NCBI GenBank assembly: GCA_030624355.1
Contig: JAUXKG010000135.1
Location: 1 to 6,883, forward strand
Origin: Acidobacteriota bacterium
Lineage (GTDB): Bacteria > Acidobacteriota > UBA6911 > RPQK01 > JADFOI01
Length of the DNA: 6,883 nucleotides
Direction: 5' to 3'
This document shows positions 1 to 5,788 of this stretch, piece after piece; position 1 is the stretch's first letter; the number at the start of each line of letters is the position of its first letter. The notes beneath the pieces are model-generated. The model saw only the letters and a program-made list of their open reading frames with translations, searched no databases and was not told the DNA's origin. Both the position numbers and the translations under genes were made by a program.

Positions 1-1
1 T

Positions 2-607
2 CCCTCGCCTGTCTACCACAACCGGCAGGAGAAGAAGATCGAACCCCGCTACCCGCTGGGAAGATGGAATCTGTACATCGGTGGGGCGGGAAACCAAGTC
101 CCCGGCTACATCAATGTCGACCTGTTCGCACTGCCCGGGGTCGACGTGGCCTGTACGGCCGAGCAGCTTCCTTTCAAAGACAGACAATTCACCCGGGTGG
201 AATGCGACGCCGTGCTAGAGCACGTTGAAAGCCCGGAGCGGCTGGTTGGCGAGATTCATCGCTGTCTGGCCAGGGAAGGAATCGCTCACTTTGTGGTTCC
301 CTTTTGTCATCCCTTTCACGAATATCCCAGAGACTTTCGCCGCTACACTCCCGATGGCCTCACGCAGCTTTGCAGCGAATTTGAGATCCCGGAAGGGGGG
401 TGGCGAACCGGCCCCACGGCCACCTGGCTTGTTTTTACTCTGGAGTACGCAAAAACCTGGGTGAAGGCTCGATGGGCCAAGGGCGTCATCCATGTCATCC
501 TGGGATGGCTCCTGTTTCCCCTTCGCTACCTGGACTGCCTACTTATCGAGCGTGCAGACGCGGGTCAGATTGGAAATCATTACTATCTGTACGTACGGAA
601 AAAGTGA
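2..607 (+). CDS. Class I SAM-dependent methyltransferase, 5'-truncated
   Basis: The reading frame is open from the first bases of the window to a TGA at 605-607, so the true start lies upstream. A GTG at 146 would remove the cofactor-binding strand and is unlikely to be the start. Visible features of a Methyltransf_11-type Rossmann fold are the glycine-rich motif I (LYIGGAGNQVPGYINVD, about positions 71-121), the acidic end of strand 2 (NVDL), the motif AEQLPFKDRQFTRVECDAVLEHV typical of motif II/III, and a post-motif III strand (GIAHFVVPF). The C-terminus carries a hydrophobic stretch (VIHVILGWLLFPLRYLDCLL) and ends NHYYLYVRKK, which is common in uncharacterised methyltransferases of envelope or glycan loci. 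The substrate cannot be told from sequence. The next gene converges on it with an 84-nt gap. The enzyme class is secure; the role is unknown. Confidence 0.85.
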   Translation, partial: PSPVYHNRQEKKIEPRYPLGRWNLYIGGAGNQVPGYINVDLFALPGVDVACTAEQLPFKDRQFTRVECDAVLEHVESPERLVGEIHRCLAREGIAHFVVPFCHPFHEYPRDFRRYTPDGLTQLCSEFEIPEGGWRTGPTATWLVFTLEYAKTWVKARWAKGVIHVILGWLLFPLRYLDCLLIERADAGQIGNHYYLYVRKK

Positions 608-691
608 GCAGAAATGAAACCCTTTCGCTTTGGCGTTGCGGTCGCCCCTCCGATGCCTTGATGGGCCACCTGAAGCTGGCCGAGGAGTTAA

Positions 692-1282
692 TCATCTGGC
701 ATCGAGCACTTCGCCGTTTCGGTCTCCTTCGACGCTCTCTTTGTAGGACAGCGCAAGGGTAGCTGCAGCGATGCCATGACTGCTGTCCTTTCCCTTGGCT
801 TCCAGGGTCTCCTTTACGGGACCGGGGCTCACTGCATTGGCCCGAAGACTCCGCGGCAGTTCCAGAGCGGCAGCGCGCACAAAACCCTCCACGGCGGCAT
901 TGGCCATGGTCACTGCCGAACTTCCCGGTCTGGGTTTCTGGCTCACGCCCGTGGTCAACGTGAAGGACCCATTATCATTAATGTAATTGAGGCCTACGCG
1001 CACCAGATTGACTTGCCCCATCAGCTTATTGGTCAATCCGAACATGTAATCTTCGTCGCTCAGCTCTTCAATACTGCCAAATTTCGCCACACCGGTCGCG
1101 CTGATCACCGCATCAAAAGAGCCCACCTCGCGAAAAAGCCCCTTTATGGCATCCTTTGAGGCGATGTCAACCTGGAGATCACCGTCGTCATAGCCAACCG
1201 TGACGATCTCATGGCTGGAAGAGAGAAGCTTGACCACTTCCCTTCCGATGGTTCCCGTTCCTCCTACTACAATAATTTTCAA
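692..1282 (-). CDS. Short atypical SDR-family oxidoreductase (Rossmann protein)
   Basis: A 196-residue protein read from a TTG at 1282-1280. That start is chosen because AGGAGG lies 7 nt upstream and because it places the Rossmann strand (KIIVVGGTGTIG, residues 2-13) at the N-terminus, as in short SDR relatives. An ATG at 1504 would add 74 residues with no family resemblance. Other SDR landmarks are the acidic region VDI (38-40), SATG (61-64, the NNAG position), TTGV (110-113) and a late strand NAVSPGPV (149-156). The YxxxK pair is missing: the matching residues appear to be V124 and N128. It resembles the roughly 200-residue 'short chain dehydrogenase' group (PRK07578-like) from memory. It probably binds NAD(P) in the cytoplasm, but classical dehydrogenase chemistry is doubtful. 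It is transcribed divergently from the GMC gene. Confidence 0.85.
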   Translation of the reverse strand: MKIIVVGGTGTIGREVVKLLSSSHEIVTVGYDDGDLQVDIASKDAIKGLFREVGSFDAVISATGVAKFGSIEELSDEDYMFGLTNKLMGQVNLVRVGLNYINDNGSFTLTTGVSQKPRPGSSAVTMANAAVEGFVRAAALELPRSLRANAVSPGPVKETLEAKGKDSSHGIAAATLALSYKESVEGDRNGEVLDAR

Positions 1283-1450
1283 CTGTCGGCCTCCTCGCAA
1301 ATGTTGCTCCCCACGCTGCAGGCTCTCGCTGGCTCGGTTGGCCCTATTTTTGGAAGCCACGACAACTCGGACTCCACCCAATACCCGAGTATAGTATGGC
1401 CGCACAGTCCAACTCCATCCGTACCGAGCCCAACATGAAGGAGATGTGCA

Positions 1451-1479
1451 TTGTCTTTCCCCGGCCCAGACTCTAAGAT
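1451..1479 (+). promoter_or_regulatory. Candidate sigma70-type promoter for the GMC oxidoreductase gene
   Basis: TTGTCT (1451-1456) and TAAGAT (1474-1479) are separated by 17 nt, and each matches its consensus at four of six positions. Transcription would start near 1486, leaving a leader of about 64 nt before the ATG at 1550. This is pattern matching only. No convincing partner promoter for the divergent SDR gene was found. Confidence 0.35.
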
Positions 1480-1549
1480 TTGAACTGTAGACCTGGACCA
1501 GCAACAGGGTTCAAACCGTTTCTGGGCATCTGGAGCAAGGAGGCCTGTC

Positions 1550-3070
1550 ATGCCAGACTATGATTCCTATGATCTGATTGTGGCTGGAGGAGGCACGGCC
1601 GGCTGTCTCATAGCCTCGCGCATAGCCGAGCATGGAATCCACCCCAAGACGGGGGACCGTCTGCGGGTGGCTCTGATCGAGGGTGGTCCCTACTTTATCG
1701 GGGGCCAGCAGGAACCCCGACCCGGCTACGGCGCCACCGGGCGGCGCCAGGCGATCGTCAATATCAACTACCAGGAGTTTAGGGCCGAACCGTGGCCCTA
1801 TGATGGCCACCAGAACAAAATGATGGGAGGCTGCGGTCTTCATTGGGGAGGCAATGCCTACCACCCGATCAAGGAGGACTTTGATCACTGGCGCTGGGAG
1901 ACGGGAGTCGACTGGGATGAAGAGAAGTTCCGGTCAGCCAGCCAGGAGATCCGGGAAGTCTACAACATTCATCCCGCACCGGAGCAGAACATGACGCGGG
2001 GCAATTTTCTCTTCCGGGATGCAGCCCGTGGCACTGGCTATAACGTGGGTCCGGCTCCGGTAGGACGGAGCAACTGCATCGACTGTGGATATTGCGGTTC
2101 GGGACACCTGTGCAAGTACGATTCCAAGGGGAGCAGCCTCTACTACATCCACCTGGCGGAGATAAATGGAGTCAAGATCATCACGGATTCGGAAGTCGAA
2201 AAAGTGATCATCGAAAAGCAGGGTGGACGGGCCGTGGCCAAAGGGGTTCACTACACCCGGCACGGGCAGCACAATGAAGCCCGGGCACCCAAGGTCATCG
2301 TGACTTGCGGAACGGCGGGAACGCCGGTGGTTCTGATGCGCTCCGGTTATGGATCCCGGGAGTTTCTCGGAGATCGGCTCATCGTGGAAAACAACAATGT
2401 GGGGCGGCATCTGGATGGAGACATGGGACACGGCGTGAACGCGCTTTTTGATATCGATATCAAAGGGGACCGGGGCGGCGTGGGGCGTTATTTTTTCAGA
2501 ATGATGGGAAGCATGGGCTATCAGACCCTGCGAATCAACGACTCGAAGATGTCAGCCGTGGACGAAGCCTATCCTCACGTGCTGGCTCTGCACCGGTTTG
2601 CTCCCGACTTGGGGTGGGAGCACAAAGAATACATGCGGACCGTGTGCCGTCGCTTTGGCAACATCTCGGCCAGCCTGGCCGCAGCTATCTGGGACAAGGG
2701 AGTGGTCACTCCCATCGGAAAATTCGTGTACAACCGCGAAGATGCTCGAGTGCTGAAAAGCCTGAAAGAGGGAACGGAATTGATCGTCGAGCTGTATGAG
2801 AAAATGGAGGTCAAACCGGTGAAGATCGATCGGAAGCCGCCCAAACGATTCCACATAGGCCACCAGACCAGTAGCTGTCGGGCGGGAGAGAGTCGTAAGA
2901 ATTCCGTGGTGAATTCCGATTTTGAATCCCATGACGTGGAGAACCTCCTGGTGGCCAGTGCTGCGGTCATTCCCCGGGGCAACCTGACTTCGGCCCATAT
3001 TCCCACCAGCCTGGTGGCTGCCTACGCCTGGCGGCGGATCGTGGCCAATCACTTTACTCGCGGAGTGTAA
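1550..3070 (+). CDS. GMC-family FAD-dependent oxidoreductase with Cys cluster
   Basis: A 506-residue flavoenzyme of the glucose-methanol-choline family, expected to oxidise an alcohol or sugar. AAGGAGG at 1537-1543, 6 nt before the ATG, fixes the start. The FAD dinucleotide fold is at the N-terminus: GGGTAG at 13-18 and the ribose-binding acid at ALIEGG (E44). MMGGCGLHWGGNAY (91-104) matches the second FAD segment of the family. A cluster C176-x2-C179-x2-C182-x5-C188 sits where some long-chain alcohol oxidases and sugar dehydrogenases carry CxxCGxCxxGC. The C-terminal half has HQTSSCRAG (438-446), equivalent to the catalytic-His motif of glucose oxidase, and NLTSAHIPTS, where H483 fits the second active-site position. 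There is no signal peptide, so it is probably cytoplasmic or membrane-associated. It is the first gene of a likely three-gene unit. The substrate and acceptor are unknown. Confidence 0.9.
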   Translation: MPDYDSYDLIVAGGGTAGCLIASRIAEHGIHPKTGDRLRVALIEGGPYFIGGQQEPRPGYGATGRRQAIVNINYQEFRAEPWPYDGHQNKMMGGCGLHWGGNAYHPIKEDFDHWRWETGVDWDEEKFRSASQEIREVYNIHPAPEQNMTRGNFLFRDAARGTGYNVGPAPVGRSNCIDCGYCGSGHLCKYDSKGSSLYYIHLAEINGVKIITDSEVEKVIIEKQGGRAVAKGVHYTRHGQHNEARAPKVIVTCGTAGTPVVLMRSGYGSREFLGDRLIVENNNVGRHLDGDMGHGVNALFDIDIKGDRGGVGRYFFRMMGSMGYQTLRINDSKMSAVDEAYPHVLALHRFAPDLGWEHKEYMRTVCRRFGNISASLAAAIWDKGVVTPIGKFVYNREDARVLKSLKEGTELIVELYEKMEVKPVKIDRKPPKRFHIGHQTSSCRAGESRKNSVVNSDFESHDVENLLVASAAVIPRGNLTSAHIPTSLVAAYAWRRIVANHFTRGV

Positions 3071-3099
3071 TGCCGCCCAGCAAACGGACTACCTGACAG

Positions 3100-4017
3100 A
3101 TGAGCTGGCTGAACCTGTACGCACAAGCAGTTGCCAATCTGCTGACTGATCTGTGGCTTTACTTTCTGATCGGGTTCCTGATTGCAGGTGTGGTAGCCGA
3201 GTTCATATCCAAACAGCTGCTCTCGCGTTATCTGGGCAGAAACACCGTCTCCACTATGATTCGAGCCACCTTGTCCGGGACCATCACATCGGTCTGTTCT
3301 TGCGGAGCCATACCCATTGCCGTAACCATGCGACAAGGCGGAGCGACCAGGGCTGCAGCCTTGACCTTCATGCTGGCTGCCCCGTGGGCGGGGTTCGTGC
3401 AGCTTGTCATTTTCTATAACTTTCTGGGCTTTAGAGGAACAGCCATTGTGTTCGGCGGTGCCCTGTCGGTGGCCTTCCTGGCTGGGATGGTACTCGGACG
3501 ACTGGAAGATCACGGATGGTTGGATGACCCGGAGCCACTGAGCACGGCAGCAGCGTGTGAGGATTCCCTTGGTGACCAGAAGCCGGGCCAGTTGCCCTTC
3601 CAGGCCAGGCTGGTCAATGCCGGGCGAAAAGGCTGGGAGTCTTTCCTGGAACTATGGAAATTCCTGGCTATCGGACTGCTACTGGCTGCCGTCCTGAAGG
3701 CCTTCATTCCCATGGTATGGGTGGCCGAGTACCTGGGCAGCGAGGCCTCTTTCAACCCGGTCTTGACTGCCCTACCGATCGCGATAGCCGTAGAGCTGTG
3801 CTCAGAAGGGTTTTCAATCTTTGCCGGTCAACTGCACCAGATGGGAGCCACCTTGCCTGTAGTCTTTGTTGTGGTTCTGGTAGGCGTGACGACAGATTTC
3901 ACAGAGCTGACGGTTGTCTTCGGCAAGTTCGGCAAGCGTTGTGCAGTGGGCTATGTTGTGACCGCCACAACACTGACAGTGGGCCTGGCCCTGATCCTTC
4001 AGTGGCTGGCCGTCTGA
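3100..4017 (+). CDS. COG0701/ArsP_1 (DUF318) family permease
   Basis: A 305-residue inner-membrane protein with about eight hydrophobic segments in two halves, linked by a polar region near 135-185. The first half carries the family signature SVCSCGAIPIA (65-74; C66 and C68) followed by a MRQGGATRAAALTFMLAAP-type helix. The second half carries ELCSEGFSIFAGQL (232-245; C234) and GVTTDFTEL (262-270), a variant I associate with one subgroup of this family. Characterised relatives include ArsP (organoarsenical efflux) and Cu/Zn-linked permeases, so export of a metal, metalloid or thiol-reactive compound is the best guess. The ATG at 3100 is the first start after an in-frame TGA at 3094. It has only a weak ribosome site and probably depends on coupling to the GMC gene 29 nt upstream. 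The family is secure; the substrate is open. Confidence 0.85.
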   Translation: MSWLNLYAQAVANLLTDLWLYFLIGFLIAGVVAEFISKQLLSRYLGRNTVSTMIRATLSGTITSVCSCGAIPIAVTMRQGGATRAAALTFMLAAPWAGFVQLVIFYNFLGFRGTAIVFGGALSVAFLAGMVLGRLEDHGWLDDPEPLSTAAACEDSLGDQKPGQLPFQARLVNAGRKGWESFLELWKFLAIGLLLAAVLKAFIPMVWVAEYLGSEASFNPVLTALPIAIAVELCSEGFSIFAGQLHQMGATLPVVFVVVLVGVTTDFTELTVVFGKFGKRCAVGYVVTATTLTVGLALILQWLAV

Positions 4018-4021
4018 CACG

Positions 4022-4600
4022 ATGACTCCACCTCGACATCCAATACCGTTCTGGATGTGTTTGACAGTGGCGGCAGCCACTGTCGCCGTGACCGCCGGTG
4101 TGCTTCTGGCCATGGGGAGAACGCTGTGGGGGACAGCAGGCCAACCAGGGTTGTGGTCCGGGGATATCTGGAGTCAGTTCAACTCGCAACGACTGGCCGA
4201 CCCTTACACCTTGACCCACATTTCACACGGCTTGGGTCTCTATGGACTCCTTTGGCTGGCAGCAAGAAACCTGCCGGTGCGAGTGCGAGGTGTCCTGGCT
4301 GTGGCAATCGAAGCGGGCTGGGAGGTGTTCGAGAATTCTGACTGGGTGATCCAAAGATATCGAGAAGCGACCATTTCTCTCGACTACTACGGGGACAGTG
4401 TCATCAACTCGACCGGAGACATCCTGACTGCTGCCCTGGGCTTCGTCTTGGCCTCATGGCTTCCCTGGCGGGTGACCCTGGCAGGATTCCTGCTTCTGGA
4501 AGCAGTGCTCCTGCTCTGGATTCGCGACAGTCTTCTTCTGAACATACTGATGCTTATCTATCCGATCTCCGGTGTGAAGATATGGCAGATGGGGATGTAA
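4022..4600 (+). CDS. DUF2585 (UPF0314) family integral membrane protein
   Basis: A 192-residue protein beginning 4 nt after the permease stop, so translation is very probably coupled. It matches the DUF2585 pattern as I know it: WSQFNSQRLADPYTLTHISHG (50-70), AIEAGWEVFENS (95-106), RYR (112-114), DYYGDSVINSTGDI (121-134), a helix AALGFVLASWLP, and IRDSLLLNILMLIYP (167-181). Predicted membrane segments lie near 13-31, 69-81, 88-100, 132-147 and 151-168. Conserved His, Glu, Asp, Arg and Asn residues cluster at the ends of helices, which suggests an enzyme or ion-handling site in the membrane rather than a passive spacer. No function is established for the family to my knowledge. The length is normal, with no sign of damage. 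Co-occurrence with the permease suggests a shared role, but that is inference. Confidence 0.88.
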   Translation: MTPPRHPIPFWMCLTVAAATVAVTAGVLLAMGRTLWGTAGQPGLWSGDIWSQFNSQRLADPYTLTHISHGLGLYGLLWLAARNLPVRVRGVLAVAIEAGWEVFENSDWVIQRYREATISLDYYGDSVINSTGDILTAALGFVLASWLPWRVTLAGFLLLEAVLLLWIRDSLLLNILMLIYPISGVKIWQMGM

Positions 4601-4645
4601 GAGGCAGTTGTATTTCCAGGCTTGGCTCCCAGAGCTCGCTTCTAT

Positions 4646-5047
4646 TCAGCTCCTGGCGCACAGGTAGGCCTTCAGCGCCCAGAACTTGAAATCAATCTCC
4701 GGCCAGTCATCCCGAAAGGGAACAAAGGAGACCCAGTCAGGACCCGGTTCTGAGAGGTCAGATCCCCCTGTTTCCAGCGCACGACCCTTGAAAAGGGGAT
4801 TCAGCCGAAAGGCGATCATGTTACTGCCCATGGCAAAACCAAAGATGATCTTCTTCGTGAAGGCCAGCACGTATCGGTACCGCAAGGGATCGGGACAAAA
4901 TGTCTGCACATCTCCCAAGCGTGCCACGGCTTCCTCAAGCACAACAGCAACGTCAGAATGTGCGGAGAAGTCTTTGATGAATTCCAGCACCGCCTCATTG
5001 CGGCTATGTTTCAAAACATCCGGGATGCCCTGCTCCGTATCAGTCAT
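4646..5047 (-). CDS. Hypothetical protein, 133 residues
   Basis: I do not recognise this family. Read from the ATG at 5047-5045 it is preceded by AGAGGAGAAG, a good purine-rich ribosome site; the frame continues 27 codons upstream to an ATG at 5128 without such a site. The protein is soluble and acidic, with no signal peptide or membrane helix. An N-terminal helical part (residues 11-45, LKHSRNEAVLEFIKDF onward) is followed by a mixed region with RYRYVLAFTKKIIFGFAMGSN (57-76), MIAFRLNP (78-85) and DWVSFVPFRDDW (104-115). The pattern of small hydrophobic strands, a GS turn and a late W-V-x-F motif suggests a compact alpha/beta fold. The opposite strand is also open over this stretch, but its product is Ser/Arg-rich and unlike a folded protein. 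It converges with the DUF2585 gene (45-nt gap) and diverges from the HupE pair. Confidence 0.65.
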   Translation of the reverse strand: MTDTEQGIPDVLKHSRNEAVLEFIKDFSAHSDVAVVLEEAVARLGDVQTFCPDPLRYRYVLAFTKKIIFGFAMGSNMIAFRLNPLFKGRALETGGSDLSEPGPDWVSFVPFRDDWPEIDFKFWALKAYLCARS

Positions 5048-5141
5048 CTTCTCCTCTAATATACAAGACTTCCCGCCAGGCCGACTTGCAACCAGACGAA
5101 GTGCGGCACTAGATAACCTATACATCACCCGGGTTAGATTG

Positions 5142-5171
5142 TTGCACTCAATTGAGATGTTAAGATAGATT
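5142..5171 (+). promoter_or_regulatory. Candidate promoter of the HupE pair, with palindrome in the spacer
   Basis: TTGCAC (5142-5147) and TAGATT (5166-5171) are 18 nt apart and give a plausible sigma70-type promoter. A perfect 10-bp palindrome, CTCAATTGAG (5147-5156), lies in the spacer, where a repressor could act. Transcription would start near 5178, downstream of the ATG at 5174 and just before the GGAGG at 5181, which supports the later start codon at 5195. The match is modest and no known regulator site (for example NikR) was recognised. Confidence 0.3.
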
Positions 5172-5194
5172 TCATGCTCTGGAGGACAAAGAGA

Positions 5195-5788
5195 ATGAGA
5201 CGATTTGCTGCCGTGTGTGCTCTGACGACTTTGCTGGTTCTAGGCGCTGCAATCCCTGTCTCCGCTCACGGGGAAACCGGCGTGGCTGGAGGATTCATCA
5301 GTGGTTTCCTGCATCCTCTCTTAGGCTGGGATCATGTAGCAGCTATGGTGGCAGTGGGTCTTTGGGGCGCTTTCCTGGGCCTGCCGGCCATCTGGCTGCT
5401 GCCGGTGGTATTTCCTTTGGTCATGGCTTGTGGAGGTGCGGTTGGTGTCATCGGAATACCGATTCCCGGGGTGGAGATGGGAATCGCCGTCTCGGCCATC
5501 GTCCTTGGTGCCATGATTGCATTTGCCGCACGCCCGCCACTCTGGGTTGCGGCGGTGATCGTAGGGGCCTTTGCGGTCTTTCATGGTCATGCCCACGGCA
5601 CGGAGTTGCCACATGCCGCAAACGCATTGGCATACAGCGTAGGTTTTGTCACAGCTACCGGTCTTTTGCATCTGACCGGCATCTCCTTCGGCTTGATTGT
5701 ACGCTGGCCCGTCGGCAAGATTGCGGTTCAAGCAGCAGGTGGTCTCATTGCCTGCGCCGGACTGGCTTTCTTGATCGGACTGGTATGA
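5195..5788 (+). CDS. HupE/UreJ family nickel (or cobalt) transporter
   Basis: A 197-residue inner-membrane protein. The ATG at 5195 is chosen over the one at 5174 because GGAGG at 5181-5185 lies 9 nt upstream and because it begins a normal signal peptide (MRRFAAVCALTTLLVL...VSA) with predicted cleavage before H25. About six membrane helices follow. Both metal motifs described for Rhizobium HupE are intact: H40-x5-D46-H47 (HPLLGWDH) and FHGHAHGTE (129-137, matching FHGx[A/V]HGxE). H140 and H159 add further possible ligands. The family mediates nickel diffusion or uptake for hydrogenase or urease, and relatives are linked to cobalt and cobalamin. No such enzyme is in view, so the substrate here is not fixed. 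Its stop overlaps the start of a second HupE-like gene. Confidence 0.88.
   Translation: MRRFAAVCALTTLLVLGAAIPVSAHGETGVAGGFISGFLHPLLGWDHVAAMVAVGLWGAFLGLPAIWLLPVVFPLVMACGGAVGVIGIPIPGVEMGIAVSAIVLGAMIAFAARPPLWVAAVIVGAFAVFHGHAHGTELPHAANALAYSVGFVTATGLLHLTGISFGLIVRWPVGKIAVQAAGGLIACAGLAFLIGLV

Noticed and set aside
664..681. GGCCA/TGGCC stem as a terminator between the methyltransferase and SDR genes
   Set aside because: Only a 5-bp stem with an 8-nt loop and no T-run on either side.
1388..1430. Minus-strand promoter for the SDR gene (TATACT at 1393-1388)
   Set aside because: The -10 sequence is good, but the only TTGGAC nearby is 13 nt away, too close, and the other upstream hexamers match poorly.
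1283..1504. 74-residue N-terminal extension of the SDR gene from an ATG at 1504
   Set aside because: The frame is open, but the sequence does not resemble SDR proteins, and a TTG with AGGAGG 7 nt upstream starts exactly at the Rossmann strand.
4601..4645. Shared terminator between the convergent DUF2585 and hypothetical genes
   Set aside because: Only a distant CCAGG/CCTGG pair is present, without a compact stem or U-run.
4686..5168. 160-codon open frame on the + strand opposite the hypothetical protein
   Set aside because: Its product is Ser/Arg/Lys-rich with no fold-like pattern, and the minus-strand frame has a better ribosome site and composition.
5048..5194. Cobalamin riboswitch or NikR site upstream of the HupE pair
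   Set aside because: No B12-box-like segment or GTATGA-N16-TCATAC repeat was found on either strand.
5215..5784. Long upstream extension of the second HupE-like gene
   Set aside because: It lies in another phase within the first HupE gene and gives a Cys/Arg/Ser-rich sequence. The ATGA start at 5785 begins a proper signal peptide.
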